38,684 bases of DNA from Rhodospirillales bacterium (GTDB lineage: Bacteria > Pseudomonadota > Alphaproteobacteria > Rhodospirillales > Defluviicoccaceae): NCBI GenBank assembly GCA_007694935.1, contig REES01000052.1:1-38684 (forward strand). The letters are read 5' to 3'. This document shows, one piece after another, positions 1-8,886 of this stretch. The notes beneath the pieces were generated by a model that saw nothing but the letters and a program-made list of their open reading frames with translations, was not told where the DNA came from and made no database searches. The position numbers and the translations under genes were made by a program. Numbering within the stretch: position 1 is the stretch's first letter; every line of letters begins with the position of its first letter.

Positions 1-1
1 A

Positions 2-211
2 CTGCTCGATCATCGGCCGGTCCAGGCCGTACTGCTGGCGCAGGAACTCGATCCGCTCCCGCGCCACGATCTCGCCCTGGGCCTCGAGCTGAGCGATGTA
101 GCTGGTGAGATAGTCTCCCGGCGGCAGCTGGATGATGACGAACACCAGGGCGCTGATGACGAGCAGCGTCAACAGCATCGTCAGCACCCGCCGGGCCAGG
201 TAGACCACCAT
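2..211 (-). CDS. Oligopeptide/dipeptide-type ABC transporter permease, N-terminal fragment
   Basis: Partial gene: only about the first 70 residues are in the window and it continues past position 1. It starts at the ATG at 211-209, 5 bases after the solute-binding protein stop at 217. The N-terminus has a short basic stretch, then one hydrophobic helix (about residues 10-28) and the segment QLPPGDYLTSYIAQLE. The visible part ends with a GLDRP motif. This layout is typical of DppB/OppB-type inner-membrane permeases of the family-5 (peptide/nickel) importer class. It completes a set with the upstream binding protein and double ATPase. A second permease (DppC-like) is expected beyond the edge but cannot be seen. 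The family call is confident. The substrate is unknown: members move peptides, opines, oligosaccharides or metal chelates. Confidence 0.88.
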   Translation of the reverse strand, partial: MVVYLARRVLTMLLTLLVISALVFVIIQLPPGDYLTSYIAQLEAQGEIVARERIEFLRQQYGLDRPMIEQ

Positions 212-216
212 GGCGG

Positions 217-2148
217 TCAGTCGCTGCGGGCGGTGGCCGCGTCGACGAACCAGAAGGTGTCGGGCCGATGGATCCCGAAATGGGCGCCGGGCTCCCAGTT
301 GTACACACCTTGCTCCGGCACGTTCCGCAACCGGTTGCTGATCACCACCGGCTGCGGTACGCCACGGACGATACCGATGGTAAATACTTGGTCGGCGTGG
401 ATGTCCAGCATCCGCTCCCAGATGCCGGCGCGCTCGGCGATGTCGGTGGTCTTCTGCCAGCGCTCGTACAGAGCGGCCAGTTCCGCCGCTTCCTCAATGT
501 CGATGGCCTCGCCGCCCTGGCCGCGGGTCTCGTGATGGAGCCCCCACTGCGGCCAGTGCAGCTGCACCTGCGCCGTCGGGGCGAGTTCGCTCGGCGCCAT
601 CTCCGGCGCCGGGATGCCGTTCTCCAGGCCCTTCCAGATGCTCATGACGGTGGAGCCGGCAAACACCCGGTTGCGGAACACCTCCCGCTGCAGCGGCGTG
701 ATGTGCAGCTTGACGCCGGCCTCGCTCCAGGTATCCCGGATGAGCTGAAGGATATCCACTTCGGTGACGTCTTCGCCGGCGGTCTCGACGATGATCTCGA
801 GCGGCCGGCCATTGGGCAGCCGGCGCACCCCCGAGCGGTCCCGCTCGGCCAGCCCCACCGCATCCAACAGCCGGTTGGCCTCCGCCAGATCGAAGCCCGC
901 CCAGGCCGAGGCCAGCTCGGGCCGGAACAGCGGGCTGTGCTGCAGCACCGTGTTGGCCCCTTCCTCCGCCAGGCCGAAATAGATCGTTTGGTTGATTTCC
1001 CCCCGGTCGATGGCCAGCGACAGGGCGCGACGGAAATCCGGGGTCCGCACCAGCGCCCGCCAGACCGGATCGGTGACGTTGAGGTTGGGGTAGAGGGCCT
1101 TTTCCGCCCCCGCCGCGGAAGCCCACAGGTGGACCTTGAAGTTGTGACGCCGCTCACCCTGTTTCAGCACCGCGAAGTTCTCGAAACCGAGCCCGCGCGC
1201 CTGAAGATCGGTCTCCCCGGCTGCCGCCTTGGCTGGGATCAACTGCGCACTGGTGATGTTGAACACCACCTCGTCGATGTAGGGAAGCTGGCGGCCATCA
1301 CCGTCGACCCGGTGGTAGTACGGGTTGCGGCGGAACACGAAGCGGGTGGACGGCGGCTCGGTCATCAGCACCCAAGGCTGCAGCGACGGCAGGCCGGGGT
1401 TCTCGTTGTTGTACTTCTGCGAAAACCGGTAGTGCAGGGCCGCCCAGTTGCGCTGACCCGCCTCCGCCACCCGCCTGGCCAGCTCGGCCTCGTCGGCGTA
1501 GTCGGCATGGAACTGCTTCAGGTAGTGCGCGGGCAGGTGCAGGTACTCCGGCCGTGCCCCCGCCAGGGTCGGCAGCAGCGCGGGATTGGGCTCGCTCCAC
1601 GAATAGCGGACGGTGGTCTCGTCGATCACCTCGAAGGTGCCGGGCTGGCCGTTGACCACCAGGAACTGCGGCATGCCGCCCGGCGCGGCCTCGGGGTTGT
1701 TGAGCACATCATCCCAGACATAGCGGAAATCCTCGGCGGTGAAGGGGTGGCCATCCGACCAGTGGTGCCCCTCCCGAAGGTGGAAGGTGAAGATGCGCCC
1801 GTCCTCCACCTCGACCCGCTCGAGGATGTCGGGCACCAGCTCCCAGTCGGCGGTGTAGCCGACCAGGCGGGCATAGCCGTAGACCACCATCATCCGGGTG
1901 TCCCGCGGCCGTCCCATCAGCGTGCGCAGGGTGCCACCATGCCGCCCCACTTCCTTGCCGAGCGCCGGAAGGTCGACCACCGCCGGCGTTCGCGGCAGCC
2001 GCTCGGCGACCGGCGGCAGCCGGCCGGCCGCCACCTCCGCCTCCAGTGCCGGCGGCTCGATGAACGCCGCCGCCGGAAGTGCCAGGGCGATGGCGAGCAG
2101 TAGCGCCAGCGCTGCGGCCGCGGGTTTCAGAGGTGTTGCCTTGGTCAT
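217..2148 (-). CDS. Family-5 extracellular solute-binding protein of an ABC importer
   Basis: Predicted periplasmic binding protein of 643 residues that would deliver a ligand to the adjacent permease. The ATG at 2148-2146 overlaps the ATPase stop as ATGA, so this start is favoured over longer in-frame readings into the ATPase gene. Residues 1-28 form a clear Sec signal peptide (Lys residues, a long Ala/Leu core, then an AAA cleavage region). The SBP_bac_5 signature is visible: a FHLREGHHWSDGHPFTAEDF stretch around residue 120-140, and later the DFRRALSLAIDR segment. It is about 100 residues longer than classical DppA/OppA and matches the larger 600+ residue subgroup of this family. The order ATPase, binding protein, permease is the reverse of the usual order. 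No residue fixes the ligand. The co-transcribed glycosyltransferases make a peptide- or sugar-containing ligand conceivable, but that is inference. Confidence 0.92.
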   Translation of the reverse strand: MTKATPLKPAAAALALLLAIALALPAAAFIEPPALEAEVAAGRLPPVAERLPRTPAVVDLPALGKEVGRHGGTLRTLMGRPRDTRMMVVYGYARLVGYTADWELVPDILERVEVEDGRIFTFHLREGHHWSDGHPFTAEDFRYVWDDVLNNPEAAPGGMPQFLVVNGQPGTFEVIDETTVRYSWSEPNPALLPTLAGARPEYLHLPAHYLKQFHADYADEAELARRVAEAGQRNWAALHYRFSQKYNNENPGLPSLQPWVLMTEPPSTRFVFRRNPYYHRVDGDGRQLPYIDEVVFNITSAQLIPAKAAAGETDLQARGLGFENFAVLKQGERRHNFKVHLWASAAGAEKALYPNLNVTDPVWRALVRTPDFRRALSLAIDRGEINQTIYFGLAEEGANTVLQHSPLFRPELASAWAGFDLAEANRLLDAVGLAERDRSGVRRLPNGRPLEIIVETAGEDVTEVDILQLIRDTWSEAGVKLHITPLQREVFRNRVFAGSTVMSIWKGLENGIPAPEMAPSELAPTAQVQLHWPQWGLHHETRGQGGEAIDIEEAAELAALYERWQKTTDIAERAGIWERMLDIHADQVFTIGIVRGVPQPVVISNRLRNVPEQGVYNWEPGAHFGIHRPDTFWFVDAATARSD

Positions 2149-4061
2149 CGTGGTGGGCCTCCCCAGGCTCGTTGGATGGTGCTGATGGTGGACGTCGCGC
2201 GGCCGGGTGCCAGATGGGCGCGGACCCGATGACCTCCGCCCAGGTCGATCATCGCCATGGCTTCGCCGTTCACGCCGAACGGTGCCGGCCAAGCGCGTGG
2301 ATCGGAAGCCCGCCCGTCCATCAGGGCGGCGAAGTTCAGGCGGCGGTCCGGGTCCGGGAACGGCACCGCTGCAAGCAGCGCCCGGGTGTACGGATGAACA
2401 GGCTGGCGGAACAGCACCTCCCGCGGCGCCTCTTCCACCAGTTGCCCGGCGCACATCACCGCGATGCGTTCGGCCATGTAATCCACCACCGCGAGGTTGT
2501 GGGAGATGAACAGATAGGTCAGTCCCAGTTCCTTCTGGAGGTCCTTGAGCAGGTTCAGGATCTGGGCCTGCACCGAGACATCCAGGGCGGACACCGGCTC
2601 GTCGCAGATCAGCAGCTCCGGCTGCAGGGCGAGGGCGCGGGCGATGCCGATCCGCTGGCGCTGTCCGCCGGAGAAACTGTGCGGATAGCGGGACAGATGC
2701 CGCGGATCCAGCCCCACCACCCGCATCAGCTCGGAAACCATCTCCCGCCGCTCGTCGGCGGTGCCGATGCGGTGGATCACCAGCGGCTCGGCGATCAGGT
2801 CGAACACCGTCATCCGGGGGTTGAGGGAGCCGAACGGATCCTGGAACACGTACTGAACGCGCCGGCGGAACATCGCCAGCTCGCGCGGTGCAAGGGACAG
2901 CACATCGATCGGGCCGTCCTCGCCGTGGAAGGTCACCCGTCCGGCATCCGGGGTCACGGCGCGCATGACGATCTTGCTGACCGTGGTCTTGCCGCAACCG
3001 CTCTCGCCCACCAGCCCGAGGCAGGAGCCCCGCGGAACCCAGAAGCTCACGTCGTCGACGGCAAGGTTCTCGTGGGCGGTGCCGGTGCGGAAGATCCCCG
3101 CCCGCTTGCGGGTGGTGAAGCTTTTGGAGATGCCGTCGACCTCCAGCAGTGGCTCACCCTTGCCGCCGGTGCCGGGCCGCTTGGCCGCCAGCAGGCGGCC
3201 GGTCTGGTAAGCGATCTCCCGCAAAGGGGTCAGCCGCTCGCCCGGCTTCATGTCAAAGTGCGGCACGGCGTTGAGCAGCGCCCGGGTGTACGGATGCCGC
3301 GGCTGGCCGAAGATGTCCTGCAGGGTGCCGCTTTCCATCACCCGGCCGTTGTACATCACCACCACCTCGGTGGCGACGTTGGCGACCACCCCGAGGTCAT
3401 GGGTGATCAGCAGCAACGCCATCCCCAACTCCACCTGAAGGTCCTGGATCAGCTTCAGGATTTGCGCCTGGATGGTGACGTCCAGGGCAGTGCTCGGCTC
3501 GTCGGCGATAAGCAGGGCGGGCCGGCAGATCAGCGCCATCGCGATCATCGCCCGCTGGCGCAGCCCGCCCGACAGCTCGAACGGATAGGTGTCGTAGGCG
3601 CGTTCCGGGTCGGGAAACCCGACCATGCGCAGCATTTCGATGGTGACCCGTCGGCCCTTCCACAGGCTCATGGTGCGATGCAGGTGCAGCGCCTCGCTGA
3701 TCTGGTCGCCGATGGTATGCAATGGCGAGAGCGAGGTCATCGGCTCCTGGAAAACCATCGAGATGCGGTTGCCGCGGATGCTGCGGTACTGCGGGCTGGC
3801 CGGATCCAGGTGGGCGAGGTCGATAACGTCGCCGGACCCGCCCGGATCGGCGAGCAGGATCTCGCCGGCGGTGATGCGGGCGGTGCGCGGCAGGATGCCG
3901 AGAATGGCCTGGGCGGTCACCGACTTGCCGGAGCCGGATTCCCCGACCAGGGCGACCGGCGACCCCGGCCGCACCCGGAACGACAGTCCGTCCACTGCCC
4001 GGACTACTCCGGCGCGGGTCTGGAACTCGACCCGGAGGTCGCGGACCTGCAGCAGGTCCAT
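2145..4061 (-). CDS. Double-domain ABC importer ATPase (DppD-DppF fusion, YejF-like architecture)
   Basis: Cytoplasmic energy-coupling subunit with two complete nucleotide-binding domains in one chain of about 638 residues. Domain 1 has Walker A GESGSGKS near residue 41, an LSGGLRQR signature, [12 protein letters not shown] and THD. Domain 2 has [34 protein letters not shown] and SHN. Both keep the catalytic Glu and switch His, so both look active. The HPYTRALL segment typical of the oligopeptide ATPase C-terminal region follows each domain. At DNA level it gives a 23-base identical repeat exactly 900 bases apart (2374-2396 and 3274-3296). An ATG at 4061 overlaps the upstream stop by one base (TGATG). 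A GTG just before it, at 4064, is an equally possible start. The C-terminal tail of about 60 residues beyond domain 2 is unassigned. Confidence 0.93.
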   Translation of the reverse strand: MDLLQVRDLRVEFQTRAGVVRAVDGLSFRVRPGSPVALVGESGSGKSVTAQAILGILPRTARITAGEILLADPGGSGDVIDLAHLDPASPQYRSIRGNRISMVFQEPMTSLSPLHTIGDQISEALHLHRTMSLWKGRRVTIEMLRMVGFPDPERAYDTYPFELSGGLRQRAMIAMALICRPALLIADEPSTALDVTIQAQILKLIQDLQVELGMALLLITHDLGVVANVATEVVVMYNGRVMESGTLQDIFGQPRHPYTRALLNAVPHFDMKPGERLTPLREIAYQTGRLLAAKRPGTGGKGEPLLEVDGISKSFTTRKRAGIFRTGTAHENLAVDDVSFWVPRGSCLGLVGESGCGKTTVSKIVMRAVTPDAGRVTFHGEDGPIDVLSLAPRELAMFRRRVQYVFQDPFGSLNPRMTVFDLIAEPLVIHRIGTADERREMVSELMRVVGLDPRHLSRYPHSFSGGQRQRIGIARALALQPELLICDEPVSALDVSVQAQILNLLKDLQKELGLTYLFISHNLAVVDYMAERIAVMCAGQLVEEAPREVLFRQPVHPYTRALLAAVPFPDPDRRLNFAALMDGRASDPRAWPAPFGVNGEAMAMIDLGGGHRVRAHLAPGRATSTISTIQRAWGGPPR

Positions 4062-4570
4062 CACCGGCCGCGCTCCTGGGCTTGGGCGGCGGGGGTATCG
4101 AGGCCGAGGGTATAGAGGTTGTGAAGGGTGGCGGTATCCAGGGCAATGCCGTTTCGGTGTGCGGCAGCGGCGGCGCAGGCGGCCAAGTGGTCGAACCCAT
4201 CCAGCCGTGAGTCGACGCTGATGCTCTCCCCATGCCCCCGCAGGCGGAGCTGGAGCCAGCCGCCGGAACGGTCGCGCCGGGTGGAGTAGTGGCTGAGCTT
4301 AAGCTGCTCGAGATCCCGCCAAGCCAAGCCGGTGGCGGCGACGCCGATACTGCGAATGCCGTCGTCGCTGACCTCAAGGCGGGTGAGGTGGCGGCGCGCG
4401 GTGATCACAGCGTAGCCGGCGAATAACGCGGCGGCGGCGGCCAGAGCCACGGTAACCGGCGGCGCCGTGTCGCCGAAGGCGAGCGGCAACCCGACCAGCG
4501 ACAAACCGGCGGCGGCACGCAGCAGGTCGCCCGCGACTGCGCCCGCCGGGTAGCGGTGGCAGGTGGTCAC
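4061..4570 (-). CDS. Small membrane protein of unknown function (two helices plus PH-like soluble part)
   Basis: I do not recognise a named family. The 169-residue protein starts at a GTG (4570-4568) that overlaps the deacetylase stop as GTGA. A longer in-frame reading to 4696 would run deep into that gene and is rejected. Residues about 17-33 and 39-57 are hydrophobic, giving a helical hairpin. After a basic TARRHLTR linker comes a beta-rich stretch: LEVSDDGIRSIG, LAWRDLEQLKLSHY, then GGWLQLRLRGHGESISVDS. This pattern resembles bacterial PH-like membrane proteins. The end is Ala-rich and helical. It lies between a carbohydrate deacetylase and an importer ATPase and is translationally coupled to both, which argues for a role in the same pathway. 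That role is not known. Confidence 0.75.
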   Translation of the reverse strand: MTTCHRYPAGAVAGDLLRAAAGLSLVGLPLAFGDTAPPVTVALAAAAALFAGYAVITARRHLTRLEVSDDGIRSIGVAATGLAWRDLEQLKLSHYSTRRDRSGGWLQLRLRGHGESISVDSRLDGFDHLAACAAAAAHRNGIALDTATLHNLYTLGLDTPAAQAQERGR

Positions 4571-5361
4571 GCGGGGGCACCCCGCGGATCGCCCTGGATT
4601 GCGCCCGCGGGCCAGAATGCTTCCCTGGCATCCAGCCACCGCACCGCCGGATGGCGGCGGGTGGCGCCGAGAAAGGCATCGATGAACCGCCAGCATCCCT
4701 CGTCATGGAAGCCGTGGTGGGTCATCAGTCCCGTCGGCTCGTCGGCATCCGCCGCTTCCTCCCGCCGGGCCCGGAGATGCTGCAGGACTTGGCCCAGCGC
4801 GCCGCCGTCACCGACGAAGCCGCCGGTACCGTGCCAGTCCATGATGTCCACATGGACGTTGGTGCGGCGCACTCCGGGGGCGGGCTCCGCCCCCTCCCGG
4901 GGGCCCAAGGTCGAAACCCCGTGGAGGCCGGCCTCTGGCAGTTGGGGCAGCAACTCGGGGTCCATGCGGTTCCACGGCGCTACCAGCACCGGCAGGGCCT
5001 GGGGGAGGTCGGCGATGCGGAGCCAGCCCTCCGCCAGTTCGGCCAGCATGACCTCGCGCCGGCGATGCGGCCCGTATTCTTCCTGGCGCACTCCTTCGGG
5101 AGCATGATTGGCGTGGGCATAGCCATGCTGGAGGGCAGCAGCCTGCGGGCAGCCGGCCAGCAGCGGCGCCAGGGTGGAGTCGGCACCGCGCGGAATGACC
5201 GCGAGCGCCACCGGCACGCCGTGGCGCGCACTGATGTGCAGCAGATGCGCCAGCGCCGGGCAGTCCCGGGTGGCATCATCGTCCCGCCACCACAGGGTCG
5301 CTTGCCGCCCTGCGGCCGACCAGGCGTCCAGCTCGCGGTGCAGGTCGTCCCAGTCGGCCAC
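4567..5361 (-). CDS. Polysaccharide deacetylase (NodB fold) family protein
   Basis: Predicted carbohydrate esterase family 4-type deacetylase of 264 residues. It starts at the GTG 5361-5359, 4 bases after the upstream glycosyltransferase stop at 5366. A longer reading to 5514 would overlap that gene heavily. The expected motifs are in order: LWWRDDDA (residues 23-30, motif 1 Asp pair), QHGYAHANH (78-86, metal His pair), LVAPWNRMDP (126-135, R/P-W motif 3) and LMTHHGF (212-218, the late Leu-x-His motif). No signal peptide is present, so it would act in the cytoplasm. This fits N-deacetylation of a lipid-linked or nucleotide-linked sugar made by the neighbouring glycosyltransferases, not cell-wall trimming. 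The exact substrate is unknown. Confidence 0.85.
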   Translation of the reverse strand: MADWDDLHRELDAWSAAGRQATLWWRDDDATRDCPALAHLLHISARHGVPVALAVIPRGADSTLAPLLAGCPQAAALQHGYAHANHAPEGVRQEEYGPHRRREVMLAELAEGWLRIADLPQALPVLVAPWNRMDPELLPQLPEAGLHGVSTLGPREGAEPAPGVRRTNVHVDIMDWHGTGGFVGDGGALGQVLQHLRARREEAADADEPTGLMTHHGFHDEGCWRFIDAFLGATRRHPAVRWLDAREAFWPAGAIQGDPRGAPA

Positions 5362-5365
5362 GCGA

Positions 5366-6523
5366 CTACGCTCCCCGTCCCCGGCACAGAGCGGCGATCT
5401 CCCGCGCTGTCGCAGCAGCGCCGTCGAGGTTGACCGGGATCGTGGTCGGCGGCTTGCCGAGCGTCGCATCGACCGCGGCGGCCAGGGACTGCGGCGACAG
5501 CCGGGCGGGGTCAACCACGGTCATGACACCTTTCCCCGCCAGGATGGCTGCGCGGAGCGCCTGCTCGGTCTCATTGCCGTCAGCAAACGGAACCACCACC
5601 GCCGGAACTGCCACCTGCAGGATATCCACGATGGTATTGTACCCGCCTTGAGAGATGGAGAGAACGCAGTTCCTCAGCAGATTCGGGAGGTCGGCGCGCC
5701 AGCGCTCGACGATCACCCCCGGCGGGGGGTCGAACAACAGCTCCCCGTACACCGGATCGGCCAGGCCCGGCCCACAAACCAGGCGCCACGGCAGGGTGGC
5801 AGCACGAGACAACGGACGCGCCGCCAGCGCGCACCGCAGCAGCGGCTCCCCCACCGCGCCACCGCCGGCGGAGACGATCACTTCTCCGCGACCGCTCTCG
5901 AAGATCGGAGGGGCGGGGTTGGGCCGCGGCTCCGTGGCGTAGCCGGTGTAGCGGAGCATGTCGGCCAGGTCGCGGGCTTCCGGAAACGAGGCCTCGAGCG
6001 GGATCAGGGTGGGATCGCCATGCACCAGGATGCGATGAAACCAAGCCTTGGCAAGGGTCACCATTTCCCGGCGTCGTGCCGGGTCGGACTTCCGGACCAG
6101 CACGTCGCGCAGCGAACACACCACCGTCGGCGCCGGCGTCGCCACCCGGGCCCGCGCCAGCAGGGGCATCAGTTCGAACCGGAAGGCGTTCCGACCGAAC
6201 GGGAACTGCTCGATCAGCAAAACATCCGGGCGGACCGTTGCGAACTCGTACAGCAGGCGCGACAGCCGCGCCTCCTTGATCGCATCATCGATCGGTGCGC
6301 CGTGCTCGTCGACCAGGGACTGGAAGCTCGCGTCGGCGGCGCGGATCGGTGGCAAGGCGATGCGGGCACAGCCGTCGAATGCGACCCCGGGCACGGCAGG
6401 ACCGCCCAGCACCACCCAGACCTCAAGGCCGTGAGCGGCCATCGCCCGGGCCAGGATCGCCGCCCGCTTGAGGTGGCCGATCCCCAGTAGATGCTGGGCA
6501 TAGAACATCACCCGACCGGTCAT
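5366..6523 (-). CDS. MurG-like predicted glycosyltransferase (COG4671 type), copy 1
   Basis: Predicted GT-B glycosyltransferase of 385 residues. The start ATG at 6523-6521 overlaps the upstream stop as ATGA. The N-terminus reads MTGRVMFYAQHLLGIGHLKR, the characteristic first strand and Gly-His loop of this family. The C-terminal half has the GT28-like donor-site region SISQGGYNTIVDILQ, followed by VVVPFADGNETEQALRA, which binds nucleotide-sugar in MurG-type enzymes. A VVCSLRDVLV segment lies near the middle. There is no membrane segment, so it probably acts at the inner face of the membrane. It resembles the product at 8887-10116 in plan, so the operon carries two related enzymes of this type. 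Donor and acceptor cannot be read from sequence. Confidence 0.87.
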   Translation of the reverse strand: MTGRVMFYAQHLLGIGHLKRAAILARAMAAHGLEVWVVLGGPAVPGVAFDGCARIALPPIRAADASFQSLVDEHGAPIDDAIKEARLSRLLYEFATVRPDVLLIEQFPFGRNAFRFELMPLLARARVATPAPTVVCSLRDVLVRKSDPARRREMVTLAKAWFHRILVHGDPTLIPLEASFPEARDLADMLRYTGYATEPRPNPAPPIFESGRGEVIVSAGGGAVGEPLLRCALAARPLSRAATLPWRLVCGPGLADPVYGELLFDPPPGVIVERWRADLPNLLRNCVLSISQGGYNTIVDILQVAVPAVVVPFADGNETEQALRAAILAGKGVMTVVDPARLSPQSLAAAVDATLGKPPTTIPVNLDGAAATAREIAALCRGRGA

Positions 6524-7644
6524 GCCGGCACCCTGGTCCCGCCCACGGCCTCGAGCACCGCGCCGAGGCGGGCGGTCGCCACCGGCAGAACGTGTTGGCG
6601 GCGCACCCGCTTCCATGCAGCCCGGCCCAGCCGCCGCCGGGCTGCGGGGTCGTCCAGCACGTGTGCCACCGCCACCGCGAACGCCGCGGCGTCGCCTGCG
6701 GCGACAACGACACCGCTCTCCCCATCCGCGACCACATCCGGGACGCCGCCGCTGCGGCCCGCCACCACCGGCAGGCCGGCCGCCTGGGCCTCCAACAGGG
6801 CGAGACCGTAGGCTTCGTTCACTGCCGGCCACAGGAAGGCATCGGCGGTGCTGAGGAGTTCGGGCAGCGCTTCCGGCGCCACCTGGCCCAGCCAGGTGAC
6901 CCGATCGGCGATGGCGGCCAGGGCCACCCTGACATCATCGCGGGCGGGGCCGTCCCCGACCACCGTGAGCCGCCATGGCCGGTCGACGAGACGGCCGAGC
7001 GCTTCGCCGAGAATCCGGTAGGAGGCGAGCTTGTCGCCCGGACGCATCATCGCCACCGTGATCAGCCGGGGCGGCGACGCCGGGGTCGGGCGTCGGTTGG
7101 TCGCGGCCGTGCGAAACGGGGCCGCATCGATGAAGGGGGCCAGCCGGACCAGCCGGTCGCCGTCACCGGCCAGCAGGCGGAGGCAGGGCAGGTCAGCGGA
7201 GTTGAGCGCGATCACCCGGTCGGCGCCGGCGATGGCGTCTGCTGCGGCCCGGTGCCCGAGCGCCCAGGGGCCGCTTGCCTGCTTCGGCGCATGGGAGGCT
7301 TCGGCCACGACATAGGGAATGCCGAGCCTGGCCGCGATCGTCGGCCCCAGCCAGTCCGGGGCCTTGTGGTACAGGTGATAGGTGAACCACAGCTCCGGGC
7401 GGTCCGCCCGCGGGCGGGCTTCCAGCCGCCGGACCATCCGTGCCGCCAGTGCCCGTCCCAGTCTGGCGAGCCGTAGCTGCCGCAGGGCATCGCCGGACCG
7501 GTCGTAGCTGCAGAACATCGATGCCACCGCCACCCCATGACCGCCCTCGCCAAGCGCCCGGATCAGCAGGCGGGCCATCGTCCGATCCCCGGAGGGGACC
7601 GGGTGCTGAGGCGGCTTCATCGGCGCGTAGAAGGCGATGCGCAT
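6520..7644 (-). CDS. GT4-family glycosyltransferase
   Basis: Retaining GT-B glycosyltransferase of 374 residues. The N-terminus MRIAFYAPMKPPQHPVPSGD is a standard GT4 acceptor-domain start, with the GDR loop. This supports the ATG at 7644, which gives a 28-base overlap with the upstream gene. The alternative ATG at 7620 would make a neat ATGA overlap but would lose the first beta strand. The donor domain shows LITVAMMRPGDKLASYRIL, then LTVVGDGP. The NEAYGLALLEAQAAGLPVV motif near residue 275-295 carries the EX7E nucleotide-sugar-binding pair. No transmembrane segment is seen. It sits third in the coupled glycosyltransferase run and probably adds one sugar of the same glycan. Confidence 0.9.
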   Translation of the reverse strand: MRIAFYAPMKPPQHPVPSGDRTMARLLIRALGEGGHGVAVASMFCSYDRSGDALRQLRLARLGRALAARMVRRLEARPRADRPELWFTYHLYHKAPDWLGPTIAARLGIPYVVAEASHAPKQASGPWALGHRAAADAIAGADRVIALNSADLPCLRLLAGDGDRLVRLAPFIDAAPFRTAATNRRPTPASPPRLITVAMMRPGDKLASYRILGEALGRLVDRPWRLTVVGDGPARDDVRVALAAIADRVTWLGQVAPEALPELLSTADAFLWPAVNEAYGLALLEAQAAGLPVVAGRSGGVPDVVADGESGVVVAAGDAAAFAVAVAHVLDDPAARRRLGRAAWKRVRRQHVLPVATARLGAVLEAVGGTRVPA

Positions 7645-8885
7645 CGCTCTGGTGCCGGCTGCGGCAGCCCGAACCGGGCCGCCAGGCAGTCGATCCCCTG
7701 CTCGAACGGGAAATGGTTGCGTACCCGCGCCATGCCCGCTGCCCCAATCCGGGCGCGCAGCGCCGGATTGCGGATCAACCGTTCCAGCGCCGCGGTCAGG
7801 GTCGCCGGGTCATCGGCCGGCACCAGGATGCCGGTCTCTCCGTCGAGGATCAGTTCGGGGATCGCGGCCACCCGCGTCGCCAGGCAAGCCAGTCCCTGGC
7901 TCTGCGCTTCCATCAGCACGTTGGGAAGCCCGTCCCGGTCACCGTCGGCGGCCACCCGGGAGTTCAGCACGAACAGGTCGGCAGCCCGGTAGCGGGCGAT
8001 CACCTTCTCCTGCGCCAAGGCACCCATCCACTGGATGTGGTGCGCAATCCCGGCTTCGTCCGCGGCCTTCTGCAATGCTTTCAGGCGTGGACCGCCGCCG
8101 ACGTGCACGAAGCGCCAAGCCAGCCCCTGGGGCAGAGCGGCCAGTGCCCGCAGCATCCCGTCATAGCCCTTCTTCTCCACCGCCCGTCCGACCGAGAGGA
8201 TGGTCACCGGTTGATCCGGGTCGCTGCCGTCGCGGAAGGATGGGGGACGCACCGGCAGCGGGAAGCGGGCGAGGTCGAGACCGTGGTAGATGAGGCTGAT
8301 TCGCGCCGGGTCCGCCGCCACGGTGGCAAGGTGGTCGGCATTGTATCGGGAGCAGGTCACCAGCCAGCGGCAATCCCGGAGCTTCTCCCGCTTCTCCCAG
8401 TCGGGAATGGTCCAGACATCCTTGGCATGGGCGGAGACGCTCCAAGGCAGTTCGCGGATCAACGCGGCGTACCGGGTTACCGAGGCCGGCGTGTGCAGGA
8501 AGTGGGCATGCAGCCAACCGATATCCGATGGCAGCTCATGGGCCAGAACCAGCGCCTGGCCGAACCGGCGGATCCGGTTGCGCGTGGGATCGCGCTTGAG
8601 ATCACCGATCCAGACGGCACGCGCCCGACGGTACCCGGGCCACCCTCGTACCACCCGCCAAGCCTTCGCCACCCGGCCGGGTTGATCGTGCAGGTATTCC
8701 GGCAGATAGCTGACCGGCGCCAGGATCTCCCGGTGGACCGGATGGACCGCCGGGTCGGTCGGACGGCGGAGCGAGAACAGGCGGACGGCGAGGCCCCGCT
8801 TCTCCAGGGCGCGAATCTCCTGAGCGATGAACGTTTCGGACAGGCGCGGGTAGCCCTTGAGAATGATGGCGACAACAGCGTCCAC
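7617..8885 (-). CDS. GT4-family glycosyltransferase (colanic-acid-type)
   Basis: GT-B glycosyltransferase of 422 residues. It starts at a GTG (8885-8883), one base after the upstream stop at 8887. The start reads VDAVVAIILKGYPRLSETFI, the 'YPRxSETFI' opening typical of exopolysaccharide GT4 enzymes such as the WcaL/AmsK group. The donor domain has TILSVGRAVEKKGYDGMLRA, then FVHVGGGP. The region DRDGLPNVLMEAQSQGLACL contains the EX7E-type pair, and GETGILVPADDP follows. A W-H-A-H-F-L-H stretch near residue 125 belongs to the acceptor domain. It is soluble. The neighbours make it one step in assembling a surface oligosaccharide or glycolipid. The sugar is unknown. Confidence 0.9.
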   Translation of the reverse strand: MDAVVAIILKGYPRLSETFIAQEIRALEKRGLAVRLFSLRRPTDPAVHPVHREILAPVSYLPEYLHDQPGRVAKAWRVVRGWPGYRRARAVWIGDLKRDPTRNRIRRFGQALVLAHELPSDIGWLHAHFLHTPASVTRYAALIRELPWSVSAHAKDVWTIPDWEKREKLRDCRWLVTCSRYNADHLATVAADPARISLIYHGLDLARFPLPVRPPSFRDGSDPDQPVTILSVGRAVEKKGYDGMLRALAALPQGLAWRFVHVGGGPRLKALQKAADEAGIAHHIQWMGALAQEKVIARYRAADLFVLNSRVAADGDRDGLPNVLMEAQSQGLACLATRVAAIPELILDGETGILVPADDPATLTAALERLIRNPALRARIGAAGMARVRNHFPFEQGIDCLAARFGLPQPAPERCASPSTRR

Positions 8886-8886
8886 G

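Noticed and set aside
2374-3296. 23-base identical repeat exactly 900 bases apart
   Set aside because: Both copies encode the HPYTRALL segment of the two homologous ATPase domains, so it is a by-product of domain duplication, not a mobile or regulatory repeat.
2079-4115. 678-codon plus-strand frame opposite the double ATPase
   Set aside because: Antisense shadow; the minus frame has two full sets of ATPase motifs and overlapping-gene coupling at both ends.
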